NCBI GenBank assembly: GCA_905215555.1
Contig: CAJMQU010000015.1
Span: forward strand, 23,812 to 87,811
Direction: 5' to 3'
DNA from: an uncultured bacterium
GTDB taxonomy: Bacteria > Bacteroidota > Bacteroidia > Bacteroidales > Bacteroidaceae
Length of the DNA stretch: 64,000 nt
The translations under genes and the position numbers were made by a program. Positions 25,295 to 35,668 of the stretch are shown one piece after another. A model generated the notes under the pieces. That model was not told the origin of the DNA. It searched no databases and saw nothing but the letters and a program-made list of their open reading frames with translations. The first letter of the stretch is position 1, and every line of letters starts with the position of its first letter.

Positions 25295-27109
25295 ATGGCC
25301 GAAAAATACAACGCATCCAATATTGCATTGGAACAGATACTAAATTTCATTAAGTCCGGAGAAATTGCCATTCCGGAAATTCAACGCCCTTTCGTGTGGA
25401 AACCTAAACAAGTGCGCGATTTGATAGATTCGCTTTATACCGGATATCCAACCGGATATCTCATCATTTCACAAAGTCCTAACATGAAGTTGAAAAATGG
25501 AAGTCTTTCAGAAGGAAAAAAGATAATGATAGATGGGCAACAGCGAGTGACAGCATTAATGACGGCTATCATGGGTTTGGAAGTTATCAATGCAAACTTT
25601 GAGAAAAAAAGAATAAAAATAGCATTCAACCCTTTGGCTAATCCGGAGAATGATGAAGAGTTATTCAAAGTACAAGATAATGCAATTTTAAGAGATAGAC
25701 GATGGATTGCAGATATTGCAGAAGTGTTTAAACCTACATTTGATTTATGGCAATTCGTGAATGACTATTGCATTGCAAATAGTGAAATAAATGGTAGCGA
25801 ATTAAATAAAATACTCATGCGGCTCATGGATATTAAGAACCGCCAAATAGGAGTGATTACATTAGACAAAGAACTCACTATTGACGAAGTTACTGAAATA
25901 TTTATCCGCATCAACAGCCAAGGCGCCAAACTAAACCAGGCAGATTTTGCTATGTCAAAAATCGCGGCCAATACAAACTATGGTGGCAATATGCTAAGAA
26001 AAACCATAGATTATTTCTCACACCTGGCTGTACAACCAGATTGGTATACAGATATGTGTAAAGATACGGAGTTCATGGCTACTCCCTTTGCAGAGAAACT
26101 GAAATGGCTGAAGGATGATCGGGAGGAAATATTCGATCCGGATTATAACGACATTCTCCGTATAGCTTTTATGTATAAGTTTGGCCGTGCAAAAATGAGA
26201 GATTTAGTAAGTTTATTGGGTGGGCGTGATTTTGAGACCCGCGAATATAAAGAAGAAATTGCAGAAACATCATTCCAGAAACTGGCAGAGGGAGTTTTGG
26301 GATTTATGAACGAATATACATTCCGTAATTTCGTATTAACAATTAAGTCTGCCGGATTTGTAACCAACAAACTTATCAATTCACAAATGACTCTTGATTT
26401 TGCCTATACCCTTTATCTCATACTTAATGCTGATCCTAATATTGATAAGGTTAAAATCAAGCATTATGTTGCAAAATGGTATGTGATGACAACTTTAACC
26501 AGCAGATATATTACATCGCCCGAAACGGTTATGGATGCAGATATACGAAAAATCAAGGAAAGAGGTTTTCTTACATATTTTGAAGAAGTTGAAGCAGCCG
26601 ATTTATCTGACACCTTTTGGAATGTGGGATTAGTCCAAAATCTGGAAACCTCAGCCATCAATAGTCCGTATTTTAATATTTATTTAGCGGCTCAGATTTA
26701 TAGTGGCGATAGTGCTTTATTTACCAATGGAAGCAAAATAGGTGACTTGATCACAGTTATTGGAGATGTGCATCATATATTTCCCAAAAAATATCTAATC
26801 AGAAATGGTTGGACAGAAAAATCTAAATATAATCAAATAGCAAATTATACATATCTTGATACTCAAGTAAATAAAGCTGTTTCCGATGATGCACCTTATA
26901 TTTATTTCAGCAAAGCATTTGAACAATGTGAAACGAAACTGATTGTCTATGGAAATATAACCAACCGGGAAACACTCTTAGAAAATCTAACAGAAAACAG
27001 CATTCCATCAACCATTATTGATATGGAACATACTGATTATGATCACTTTTTAAATGAACGTCGCAAACTGATGGCAAACAAGATTAGAAATTATTATTAC
27101 AATTTATAA
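25295..27109 (+). CDS. DUF262 protein with C-terminal HNH (GmrSD-like nuclease)
   Basis: This 604-residue protein has an N-terminal DUF262 domain with the ParB-like nucleotide motif IMIDGQQRVTAL near residue 75 and the preceding IPEIQRPFVW. The C-terminal ~100 residues carry an HNH-like motif (VHHIFPKKYLIRNG near 495, then QIANYTYLD), as in the DUF1524 part of GmrSD. GmrSD-type enzymes cut DNA with modified cytosines using nucleotide energy. The target here is unknown. The gene is 24 nt before the OLD-type gene, so the two probably act together. Confidence 0.85.
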   Translation: MAEKYNASNIALEQILNFIKSGEIAIPEIQRPFVWKPKQVRDLIDSLYTGYPTGYLIISQSPNMKLKNGSLSEGKKIMIDGQQRVTALMTAIMGLEVINANFEKKRIKIAFNPLANPENDEELFKVQDNAILRDRRWIADIAEVFKPTFDLWQFVNDYCIANSEINGSELNKILMRLMDIKNRQIGVITLDKELTIDEVTEIFIRINSQGAKLNQADFAMSKIAANTNYGGNMLRKTIDYFSHLAVQPDWYTDMCKDTEFMATPFAEKLKWLKDDREEIFDPDYNDILRIAFMYKFGRAKMRDLVSLLGGRDFETREYKEEIAETSFQKLAEGVLGFMNEYTFRNFVLTIKSAGFVTNKLINSQMTLDFAYTLYLILNADPNIDKVKIKHYVAKWYVMTTLTSRYITSPETVMDADIRKIKERGFLTYFEEVEAADLSDTFWNVGLVQNLETSAINSPYFNIYLAAQIYSGDSALFTNGSKIGDLITVIGDVHHIFPKKYLIRNGWTEKSKYNQIANYTYLDTQVNKAVSDDAPYIYFSKAFEQCETKLIVYGNITNRETLLENLTENSIPSTIIDMEHTDYDHFLNERRKLMANKIRNYYYNL

Positions 27110-27133
27110 ATCACCCCAATAATTCATCCGAAT

Positions 27134-28876
27134 ATGAAACTAGTTAAATTTAAAGTTAAAAATTTTAGAGGACTAAAAGGCGAACACAATGAGATCCTAT
27201 TTAAAAAGTCCGATATAATATTCTTAATAGGACAAAACAACACAGGAAAATCTACATTTCTAAGAGCCTATGAATTTTTCACAAGTTCCAAACAGAAAGC
27301 ATCTCTTGACGATTTTTACAATCAAGACGTTACTAATGTTATAGAAATGGAAGGATGGTTTGAATTAGAAAAAGATGACGATAAAGACAAATCATACTAT
27401 TCAAAAACGGATCCAGATTGGGCTAATAAGTGGGTGAATAAAGACGGCTATATCAAGATAAAAAAAGAGTGGAATACAGCAAACCAAGACTTTAAGAAAT
27501 ATACATTTTCTCCTGATGAAGAAAAGTGGGTATTGAATGGGTTTGGAGGATTTGATAGTTTATTTGTAAAAGCAGCTCCTACCCCCATCTCAATAAATGC
27601 AATGGAAGACGAAGCTTCTTTAGGAGAAAAAGTCAATAAGTTAATCCAAGACCAATACTTGAAAACATTAAAAGACAGTCATCAAGAACAATATGAAAAG
27701 GTTCTTCAAGAAATACGTCACTTGCAAAATTGCGTGATTGAATGCGCTACAATTCAGCAACAAGATGAGCTACTCAATCAATCTTTCAAACATGTTTTCG
27801 ATGGATTAAAGCTCAGCATAGAAGTTAATAGTTCAGAAAACATAAAAGTAGAAGACCTTTTAAAGAAAAATCATACAATTACTATACAAAAAGATGGTAT
27901 AGATAGGAAAGATTCTTTCCAAAGAAGTGGTCATGGAATCATACGACAAGCTCTTTTCAATTTTATCACATTTTTATTAAATATGCAAGAAGGGGCACAT
28001 CGCAAAGAATATATTATTCTATACGAAGAACCCGAACTTTTTTTACATCCCAAAATCACCTTTAAGTTACGTGAAGAACTATATAATTTAGCAGCTCCTG
28101 ATAAACCATATCAAATATTATGTGCGACACATTCTCCTATGATGATTGACATATCGAAAGATCATTCTTCACTCATAAGAGTTGTCAAAAAGGAGAATGA
28201 AGAAACAATCACATATCAAGTGCAAACTGGGGTGTATACAGAAAAGTATTCAAAAGAGAGAATACAGATGATAAATAGGTTTAATCCTCATATATGTGAA
28301 GTATTCTATGCAGACAAAGTTTTATTAGTGGAAGGAGACACAGAAGCAATTGTGTACAGAGAATTATTAAATAAATTCTTTTCTGATAAAGAAGTGTTTG
28401 TTCTAAACACAGGTTCAAAGATGAATATTCCATTTTTTCAAGATATTCTCACAGCATTTCATATCAAACATTATCCTATTCATGACGTTGATTCTAAATT
28501 AATCAACACAGTTAATGGATTGAAAACAAATGCAGCATGGAGTATTAATAACAAAATATGGGAGAAAGTAAAAACGGCTAATGCTGTTGAGAAAGGATTA
28601 TCAAACAGATATGTCCATAATGCAAACTTTGAGAATGCACATAAATACAATTTATCAAATGGCAAGGATAAGCCTTTAAATGCATTTCTTTTTGTTGAAA
28701 CAATAAAAAGAGCTGACGAAGATATACCATGCTTAAATTGGCTAAAAGATATATTGGGTGAATGTAAAACTATTCATGATCAGGATTATGTAGAATCTAT
28801 AGCAAAAACAATTGAATGTATTGAAAATGAAAAAAAGACATATCAAACAATTCAGATAGATGGTTTAAATGTATAA
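27134..28876 (+). CDS. OLD-family ATPase-TOPRIM endonuclease
   Basis: This 580-residue protein starts with an ABC-type ATPase N-lobe (LVKFKVKNFRGLKG) and the Walker A IGQNNTGKSTFL near residue 37. Signature and Walker B elements are SFQRSGHGIIRQ near 262 and IILYEEPELFLHP near 298, then a His-switch-like CATHSPMM near 333. The C-terminal part has a TOPRIM motif VLLVEGDTEAIVYRELL near 398 and DVDSK near 455. OLD proteins are nucleases in several anti-phage systems. The last 8 nt overlap the JetD-like remnant. It forms a likely unit with the DUF262 gene. Confidence 0.88.
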   Translation: MKLVKFKVKNFRGLKGEHNEILFKKSDIIFLIGQNNTGKSTFLRAYEFFTSSKQKASLDDFYNQDVTNVIEMEGWFELEKDDDKDKSYYSKTDPDWANKWVNKDGYIKIKKEWNTANQDFKKYTFSPDEEKWVLNGFGGFDSLFVKAAPTPISINAMEDEASLGEKVNKLIQDQYLKTLKDSHQEQYEKVLQEIRHLQNCVIECATIQQQDELLNQSFKHVFDGLKLSIEVNSSENIKVEDLLKKNHTITIQKDGIDRKDSFQRSGHGIIRQALFNFITFLLNMQEGAHRKEYIILYEEPELFLHPKITFKLREELYNLAAPDKPYQILCATHSPMMIDISKDHSSLIRVVKKENEETITYQVQTGVYTEKYSKERIQMINRFNPHICEVFYADKVLLVEGDTEAIVYRELLNKFFSDKEVFVLNTGSKMNIPFFQDILTAFHIKHYPIHDVDSKLINTVNGLKTNAAWSINNKIWEKVKTANAVEKGLSNRYVHNANFENAHKYNLSNGKDKPLNAFLFVETIKRADEDIPCLNWLKDILGECKTIHDQDYVESIAKTIECIENEKKTYQTIQIDGLNV

Positions 28877-29274
28877 AATTGAATTATTACCCGCATCTAC
28901 TATCACCCTCAATGAAAAAACATTCGAAAAACGGTATGGACTGAAATGTGCCAAACCATTAATCCGCATACGTTTTCTGGATAGTACCTTAGCTCCTGGC
29001 TCCTGCTGGACAGAGGTATCTCTTCCATTACCAGATTTCCAACGTCTGAACTGCGCTTGCAAATACGTATTTATTACGGAAAATAAAATGAATTTCCTAA
29101 CCTTACCACTGCAACCAGTATTGCCGTATGGAGCGGGGGAGGCTTCAATATCAATTTCCTGATTTGGAAGAGTATGATCTATATCGTTTCTTGCAAGAAA
29201 ACAATTTTCGGTTAGAGCAGGAACAAATACCAAATGAAGACTCTATAAAGAAGATAAAGCAGACTGTCGTTTAG
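28869..29274 (+). pseudogene. Decayed JetD-like (DUF2220) gene
   Basis: The frame 28869-29162 encodes residues resembling the middle of DUF2220/JetD proteins: YGLKCAKPLIRIRFLD, then YVFITENKMNFLTLP. From about 29130 the similarity shifts to another frame, reading PDLEEYDLYRFLQENN and RLEQEQIP before a stop at 29272-29274, which resembles the JetD C-terminus. The N-terminal DUF3322-like part and the central catalytic part are missing. It starts inside the end of the OLD-like gene. The intact JetD-like protein at 31140-32009 does not look like its parent, so this seems to be a relic of a different Wadjet-type locus. Confidence 0.65.
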
Positions 29275-29289
29275 TAGATAGTCTGCTTT
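29256..29289. terminator. Bidirectional terminator between convergent defence operons
   Basis: AAAGCAGACTGTC (29256-29268) pairs with GATAGTCTGCTTT (29277-29289) at 12 of 13 positions plus one G-U. T-rich and A-rich flanks allow function in both directions. Confidence 0.8.
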
Positions 29290-29336
29290 CATTTCCGACA
29301 AGTTCGAATAAAAGATAACAGGCAAATAAGATATGG

Positions 29337-31091
29337 CTAGAACTCTCCCAATTCCTGCATCATCGCCGGACGACGTTTATACAAAACCCTGAATTCGTCC
29401 ACCAATTGCTTCACAGCCTCCTTCCCTCCATTCAATTTCCGCATCCCCCGTAGCACCCGAGCTATATACTCATAATGACTCCGTCCCAAATTTTTCTCCG
29501 CATAAATGCGAAGATCATCCGTAAACAGAGAAAGCATTTCAGAGGAATGGGTGGCATTCAGATGGGAAGCATACTGCACAAGAGCGTCCAAACGCCTGTA
29601 TTCCACGGTAGATAGAAAGCTGAATAATTTATCATACTCTTTTTCTTCTATATAAATCTCCGCTTTAGTATTTCCACTCCCCCAGTAATCAAAGAAGGTG
29701 GTTTCCTGCAACAATGTGCTCAAATACTCCTTCCAATCCGTAGAAGATATCAACGATTTAAGCTTATGGTAATAATCCAGACTTCCATTCGTATGAATAA
29801 ATAATAATCGACACATCTCAATAACCTTGGTGATATCATGCACTTCTTCATAAATGGAAAGCAATTGTTCCCGCCACTCTCTTAATATACTATACTCTCC
29901 TGCCTTCTCAGCTATCACTATCCCCTCATTCAGCATACTGATAGCCTTCTCATAACATTTCCCATCCAGTAATTTTTCAGCTTCCCGTCTTCTTATTTCA
30001 GGTAAATACAAGAATTCAGAAAGCGTAGCTTCAGCCTCAACCGTCTTACCCAGCTCTTCCAATATTTCTACCTTCCGAAGTACTAATTTATAAAGTTCCC
30101 GGTGTTCTTTCCTCTCCTCTATAAGATGGTTTATACTTAACAAAGCCTCTTCCTTGGATTGTACCGAAAGCATAATCTGCTGCACCAGTTCATCCATGTC
30201 ATAAAGTTCATATTCACGATATGTCGCCATTTTGGATATTTTGGTGGCTTCATTCAATATATTCTCCTTCAAGACCTGTGATGCACCCGAATGCTTAACT
30301 ATTTCGAGCAATAAATCTCCGGCATCTTCACAACTGATTTCAAAATCAATGTCGCCATCATTATACAGAAAATCTTCTTCAATATAATTATTCCCTATAG
30401 AGCGAAGTATCTGGAGTGCAATTGTCGCCGCCTCTTCCAAATCCTGCCGTTGAAGCAACAGAGTTGCTTTAGCCAGATATCCATCTACTTTACCAGATAC
30501 CTCATACCAGTTAATCTCAGGTTCATAATACCTTCCTCGCTTGGAACCATTTTTATATGCAGAGTTAAAACACTTCTCAATCTCCATTTGATAGTCCACT
30601 GAGAGTTTGGCTACCGGTTTCTTCGGCAAAAACGTTTCAAGCAGCGCTGATTTAAAATCAGAATGTGAAGAAGCATATTTCAGAACAAAATCGGATAACT
30701 TATCCGGCTCTGCAAATAAAAGAATCTGCTCCACTTCTTCATCCATCACCATTTTAGCCGCATTCTTTTCCGGTATGCTTACTTGAGAATCAGCTTCTTT
30801 AGCTGACAAGAAACTGGCTACTTTATTTCGACTGTCACGAATTGCCAGAAGCGTAGCTACCACATGTTTACAAATGTTTCCATCGTAGGGACAATCACAC
30901 TCCCAAGCAACAATCTCATTCCCTTCCATAGATACAGTTACCTCATAATTCTCCGTACCGCAAACCGTTGCAATCCATTCACCCGGAGATTCCTCTTCTA
31001 TCTCCAACACAGCATCAGACTCATAATAGTCTTCGCCACGCATCAAAATCTTAGGAAGAACATACTTTTCAAAATTAGATATTGTTATCAT
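29337..31091 (-). CDS. SWIM zinc-finger protein with TPR-like helices
   Basis: This 584-residue protein has an N-terminal SWIM zinc finger, CDCPYDGNICKHVVA near residue 65 (pattern CxC-x6-CxH). A short beta domain (YEVTVSMEGNEIVAWECD) precedes it. The remaining ~480 residues are helical and TPR-like. SWIM fingers bind nucleic acid or protein. The gene is on the same strand as the Wadjet-like operon, 48 nt after JetD, so it is probably the last gene of that transcript. I know of no established role for a SWIM protein in Wadjet systems. Confidence 0.82.
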   Translation of the reverse strand: MITISNFEKYVLPKILMRGEDYYESDAVLEIEEESPGEWIATVCGTENYEVTVSMEGNEIVAWECDCPYDGNICKHVVATLLAIRDSRNKVASFLSAKEADSQVSIPEKNAAKMVMDEEVEQILLFAEPDKLSDFVLKYASSHSDFKSALLETFLPKKPVAKLSVDYQMEIEKCFNSAYKNGSKRGRYYEPEINWYEVSGKVDGYLAKATLLLQRQDLEEAATIALQILRSIGNNYIEEDFLYNDGDIDFEISCEDAGDLLLEIVKHSGASQVLKENILNEATKISKMATYREYELYDMDELVQQIMLSVQSKEEALLSINHLIEERKEHRELYKLVLRKVEILEELGKTVEAEATLSEFLYLPEIRRREAEKLLDGKCYEKAISMLNEGIVIAEKAGEYSILREWREQLLSIYEEVHDITKVIEMCRLLFIHTNGSLDYYHKLKSLISSTDWKEYLSTLLQETTFFDYWGSGNTKAEIYIEEKEYDKLFSFLSTVEYRRLDALVQYASHLNATHSSEMLSLFTDDLRIYAEKNLGRSHYEYIARVLRGMRKLNGGKEAVKQLVDEFRVLYKRRPAMMQELGEF

Positions 31092-31139
31092 AAAATATAG
31101 ATTCTACTTATTCTTGTTATCAAAATCAGCCATCTCTCG

Positions 31140-32009
31140 TTACCCGATTATATACCCTTCTTGCTCATACCCCTTCCCATATCTATGGATCATCTCCACA
31201 AGAGGCAACAAGCGTTCATCCATAATATCCATAAATTTATACCGGGCATACTGCACATCATAAAGCTTACGATTACCATTCTTCAGCCGTTCCTCTACAT
31301 CTGCCGGGATAAAAAACTCAGAACGTTCTCTCAAAAAAGCGTAAAACTCTCTCTGAAAGATTTCAATCCCCGCCAGGTCAAAGTCACCAAAATGAATATA
31401 ACGATTAGGAATCATCTGCAACCAAGTGCGCAAGTCTGTTGATTGAGGGTAACGGGACACAAAAAGAACTTTCAAGTCATCAAATAAGTATTGCTGCCCA
31501 CGAATCCGCTGGAAATTCTCTCCATTTTCCATTCCTACCACAACCACATCATCGGGAATTCGAAAGTGCTCATAATCTTCTATAAAAATAGAAGTACCCT
31601 GCACAGGCTCAATCACCAACGGCTCTTCACGCAAAGTTGCCTCTATCGGACTATAACTATTTACGAGAACCCCTTTAAACCCACGGGTTTTCCGAACTTT
31701 AGAATTGCCTGCCATAGCCACCTGCTCCGCACGCGACACCGCTTCCTGACGAGACATCATCTCAATCCACTCCTCCAAACTCCCGTTTATGGAATAGCGT
31801 TGGGCCAGAAAAGTGCGACATCCTTCCACATCACATATCCGATAACTGCCACGCCTCCCATAAGAACTTTGCACCAAAACACCTTCTTCCAACAGTTCTT
31901 CTGCCAGTGATGCAGGGAACGAAGAATACCCCACTGATTCACCGTTCAACATCCGCGCAACTTTACGTGCTGCAGCCACGGTCATAACATATTCTTTTCC
32001 ATTTCTCAT
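31140..32009 (-). CDS. jetD: JetD-like TOPRIM nuclease subunit of the Wadjet-like system
   Basis: This 289-residue protein has an N-terminal winged helix (residues about 10-70, SSYGRRGSYRICDVEGC) and a C-terminal TOPRIM-like half: VVVGMENGENF near residue 155 provides the acidic Glu and RYIHFGDFDLAGIEIF near 207 the DxD-type aspartates. In Wadjet complexes JetD cleaves plasmid DNA extruded by the SMC motor. The start overlaps the JetC stop by ATGA, so the two are translationally coupled. It is shorter than JetD proteins with DUF3322 and DUF2220. Assignment to JetD rests on the TOPRIM fold and the operon position. Confidence 0.8.
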   Translation of the reverse strand: MRNGKEYVMTVAAARKVARMLNGESVGYSSFPASLAEELLEEGVLVQSSYGRRGSYRICDVEGCRTFLAQRYSINGSLEEWIEMMSRQEAVSRAEQVAMAGNSKVRKTRGFKGVLVNSYSPIEATLREEPLVIEPVQGTSIFIEDYEHFRIPDDVVVVGMENGENFQRIRGQQYLFDDLKVLFVSRYPQSTDLRTWLQMIPNRYIHFGDFDLAGIEIFQREFYAFLRERSEFFIPADVEERLKNGNRKLYDVQYARYKFMDIMDERLLPLVEMIHRYGKGYEQEGYIIG

Positions 32010-35000
32010 GCTTTACTATATTTTAGCAAAGGCACCACCTGCGTATTAGAATGCCCATCTTTATTCAATAAATAAGTATATTTATAATCCTCTACATTAT
32101 ATGTAGTAGGCGAACTGTTCACCAACAGGATATTCCGGCAATTGGCAAAGTCCAGAATTCCCTTCACGTTGTTGGGATGCAATTTACCTATCTCATCCAT
32201 CATGCAATGTATCTTGAAGTCACCGAATTTGCGGGACGCCTTTTCTTTGAACACATTGATAAGCATAATATTTACCATAGCTTTCACCAGAATATCCGTT
32301 CCATCAGAACCCACGTTGGCAATCTTTTCCACCCATCCCGTATCATTATCATTCTCCTTAACCCGAAACTCCAATTTAAAAGTATCCGACAAAGCCAATT
32401 GTTTTCTGCCCGGATCGTCTAATAAATGTTTCATGAACGACAACAGATAACGTACCGCTGTCGCATTGACGTCTTCACGGGAAGCCTGCGAAAATAAATC
32501 CGCTTCTCCCATATTATGTTGGTTCTCATCACTGAATTTCTTTATCTCCAGTAACAACTGCATCAGTTTGTCACTGCTCGGCAAGGGACGGAGGGATATT
32601 TCCTTTATCACTCCGGCAAAGTTCCGTTCTATAAAATCATCGTTGATATCACCAATGGTTTTACGAATCTCACTCTCATTTCGGGTCAAGTCTCCCACCT
32701 CCTTCGATATACGCCGGATAATATCAGTGTATCGTCCACTGATATGCTTCTGATAATCAGAAATTTTATCATTATCTACAAACTCGCATAAGTTCGAAGC
32801 AAAGTCATAGTAATCCTGTTCGCCAATCAGTTCAGTACGGAAATGAAATGTATTCTTCGCAGAAAAATAACCTTTGAATTGCATCACGGCTTTCTTGAAA
32901 TCTTCCGTCTTTCTGATAAAAGAGACTATGAGCGACTTAAGTTCCTTCACAAGAGTATCACAGTTTTTCCTGGTAGGCTTCTCTCCCACTTCCATCGCTC
33001 CGGCCGGACAAAAAGTTTCGTCATTCAAAAAGGCATCTGCTTCCGCTAATCCGCATTCTAATATATGCAATTCCTGCTTTAGCTTTTCCAGCGCACTATT
33101 TATTTCTTTCAGCCCGTTTTGTTGTTTCTCCCGTCGCAGTGCAAACCGCTCGTCCAAAGCCGAAAGTTTGGCCTCATATTCTTTCTTCCGGCTACGCATG
33201 GCAGGTTCTTTATCAAAGAGTTCTTGCTTATCCTTTTCATAATAAGCCACCTGATTGCGATGCTCGCTGATATACCTCAATTCTTCCCTGATCTCTGCCA
33301 ACCTCTCATCATATTTACGAATGGTTGCCACATCAGCTCCCTTGCCATTCAGTTCAGCATCCTGTGCCTGCCGGAGTTCTCTCTTCTGCTCTTCAATCAA
33401 TTGCTTATGACGATCAATCTCCTGCCGGACTTCGTCAACATAACGGTCCAATTCAAGCTGAAGCTCTGTCTTAGCATCTTTATAGTTCTTCTGACAAGCC
33501 TTCAACTGTTTCTCACGCTCAGACAGATATTTCTTCTTCTCTTCATCCGCCAGATAGAACCGATGAGCAATCTCATTCAGACCAGCCTGAAATTTTTCCA
33601 TCTGTACTCTTTTCCACTCTTCTTCTTTCGTTTTCCAAGTGGCATGATCCGCTTGCAGATTCTTTAGCTTATAAGGAATTTGCCCCCGCTCAGCTTCCAT
33701 CAGATGTTGTTGCTCGGCCATTTCCCTGATTTGTTTGGAGTACTTCTTCTCCAGGAGACTTATATTTTCATTCAATTCCTCGGCCAATCGTGTCAGTCGG
33801 TTGCAATGTTCTTGATAAACGATCTGCTTCTCTGCCCGTTCCTGTTTCATCTCTTCGGGAGTACGGATGCTTCGATCAATGGCCGACAAGTTCAATGAGA
33901 CACCGAATAAAGTCCCGGCATCATCCGTCAAACGGGGATTCAATTCATGATTGTACAACACCGACTCTTCATCCGCCACCTTGCCTATCGTTTCTTGCCA
34001 ACCGGGATTATACTGTTCCAGCCAATCGCAAAAAGAACCTTTCCGCTTCTCTATCAATGCATCCAATGCCTGCAACTGTTCTTCAACATCCGCCTTTTCC
34101 CTACGCACTGCATCCATGCTTCTCTGAGCCGCCATCTCCAACTCTTTGCGTTTTAGCTCACATTCATTCCTCCGTTGACCGATGTCCATTTGCTGCCGGC
34201 GTATCTGCAATTCCAGTTCCTTATCCCTTCTGCGCAATTCATCAATGCCAGCTTCACAATCAGAAATTTCTTTCTTATAGTGTTCTTCATGAAGCGTTTT
34301 CTGCTGCTTCAATTTCATCTGCATCTCCTCGCCACGCAGCTGTGCCAATCGTTGCTCCACCATTTGCAGCTTTTCCTCAGACGCCGCCCGCACTTTATCC
34401 TCTTCAGCGCGAGACTGTGCCATAGCTTTCTCCTGACGTTCGGCAACAGATGATCTTTTTTCGAGAATCTGAGTCTGCTTATTATTTTCGAACAAACTCA
34501 AATCGGCATCCAGATTCTTAAATAACGAACTGTATTTGGATAGCACATCCTGATAGGCCCGTGTCAGTTCTTCCTTCATGGTCGAGATACGTGCCAATTC
34601 TCCGTTTTGTAATCCCTCCTGTGCCACCCGCTTTATGATTTCCTCTATGTTGATTTGCTCATAATGGAGTCGTTTTTCATGCACCTGCTTCAACAACGTC
34701 TCAATGCCACCTTTACCACTGACCAGAGTATCTCTTTCCTTATTATATTTCTCTCTCAATTCATCAATCAGCCGGATAGACCGCTCACGCTCAACCTCCG
34801 TTTTATTTATTTTCTCTCTGATATGAGGGATTTCCTGCAACGCCCGTTTCTCTGCATAGTTCAACTCGGCACGTTCCTCATCTATCTGTTTGTGGGAATA
34901 AATCAGGTCACGATACGAATTTATCACTTTATCCGCAATCTTCCGCACGGGAATCTCACCATTCTTGTTTTTGGTAAACCAGAGCATCACGTCATTATAC

Positions 35001-35668
35001 TCCTGCTCAAACTCTTTTATCTGGCTTCGATAAAAACTCAAGTCAACAAAAACCTCTTCATCGGTCATGGAACGGATAATGGTATCTTTTATAAAATCAG
35101 CATCCAGCTTAGAGTTGAGGAAGACGTTCTGTATGGTACGCGGAATATTCTGGTACTTGGCACTTTCCACAATGGCGAATTTCCGGTAAGGAGTCATGTC
35201 CTGCTTACGGTTGTTACCGAAGATAATGTCACGATACATCTCGTAGACGGTGATTTGCGAAGTAATCTGGCGTTTTCCACCGATACGTTCGCGGATATGC
35301 CCCCACTCCGGATATACCTCATTATGTTCATTGATGAACCAACCCCTCTCAAACGAAGCATCTACAAAACGGAAAGCCACTCTCCCCTGCGATTTGGCAG
35401 CCACCACACAGTAGGCTCCATTCTCACGCATCACCTCATAGATGATGTAAGAATTGGAATATGGGAAGTAGAATGCATCAAAACTCTTCTTCTCCTTGGG
35501 GATGCCGAGCTTAAGTTTATCGGCATTGTAGAAAAACAACAAAGCGCGGAGCAATGTACTCTTCCCCACTCCCTGCGTACCAATGAAATGTACATTGCCA
35601 TCCAGTTTCACCTCTGCATAAGGAATATGGGCACTGTTCAGAAAAATAATCTTATTCAGGTATCTCAT
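32006..35668 (-). CDS. jetC: JetC/MksB-like SMC ATPase
   Basis: The start at 35668 is preferred over 35701 because a strong Shine-Dalgarno (AGGAGG) lies 6 nt upstream and MRYLNKIIFLNSAHI is a typical SMC N-terminus. The 1220-residue protein has Walker A GTQGVGKSTLL near residue 28, a long coiled coil (about 230-900) interrupted by a hinge-like region, and a C-terminal head with the signature-like NVGSDGTDILVK and Walker B HCMMDEIGKLHP near 1165. It matches MukB/MksB-type motors that extrude DNA loops. In Wadjet systems this motor detects small circular DNA and passes it to JetD. It overlaps JetD by 4 nt and JetB by 17 nt. Confidence 0.9.
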   Translation of the reverse strand: MRYLNKIIFLNSAHIPYAEVKLDGNVHFIGTQGVGKSTLLRALLFFYNADKLKLGIPKEKKSFDAFYFPYSNSYIIYEVMRENGAYCVVAAKSQGRVAFRFVDASFERGWFINEHNEVYPEWGHIRERIGGKRQITSQITVYEMYRDIIFGNNRKQDMTPYRKFAIVESAKYQNIPRTIQNVFLNSKLDADFIKDTIIRSMTDEEVFVDLSFYRSQIKEFEQEYNDVMLWFTKNKNGEIPVRKIADKVINSYRDLIYSHKQIDEERAELNYAEKRALQEIPHIREKINKTEVERERSIRLIDELREKYNKERDTLVSGKGGIETLLKQVHEKRLHYEQINIEEIIKRVAQEGLQNGELARISTMKEELTRAYQDVLSKYSSLFKNLDADLSLFENNKQTQILEKRSSVAERQEKAMAQSRAEEDKVRAASEEKLQMVEQRLAQLRGEEMQMKLKQQKTLHEEHYKKEISDCEAGIDELRRRDKELELQIRRQQMDIGQRRNECELKRKELEMAAQRSMDAVRREKADVEEQLQALDALIEKRKGSFCDWLEQYNPGWQETIGKVADEESVLYNHELNPRLTDDAGTLFGVSLNLSAIDRSIRTPEEMKQERAEKQIVYQEHCNRLTRLAEELNENISLLEKKYSKQIREMAEQQHLMEAERGQIPYKLKNLQADHATWKTKEEEWKRVQMEKFQAGLNEIAHRFYLADEEKKKYLSEREKQLKACQKNYKDAKTELQLELDRYVDEVRQEIDRHKQLIEEQKRELRQAQDAELNGKGADVATIRKYDERLAEIREELRYISEHRNQVAYYEKDKQELFDKEPAMRSRKKEYEAKLSALDERFALRREKQQNGLKEINSALEKLKQELHILECGLAEADAFLNDETFCPAGAMEVGEKPTRKNCDTLVKELKSLIVSFIRKTEDFKKAVMQFKGYFSAKNTFHFRTELIGEQDYYDFASNLCEFVDNDKISDYQKHISGRYTDIIRRISKEVGDLTRNESEIRKTIGDINDDFIERNFAGVIKEISLRPLPSSDKLMQLLLEIKKFSDENQHNMGEADLFSQASREDVNATAVRYLLSFMKHLLDDPGRKQLALSDTFKLEFRVKENDNDTGWVEKIANVGSDGTDILVKAMVNIMLINVFKEKASRKFGDFKIHCMMDEIGKLHPNNVKGILDFANCRNILLVNSSPTTYNVEDYKYTYLLNKDGHSNTQVVPLLKYSKA

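Noticed and set aside
28869..29162. Intact small gene after the OLD nuclease
   Set aside because: It matches only the middle of DUF2220 proteins and its C-terminal part continues in another frame, so it is treated as a relic.
33119..34425. Long plus-strand open frames inside jetC
   Set aside because: They are antisense shadows of the coiled-coil coding region.
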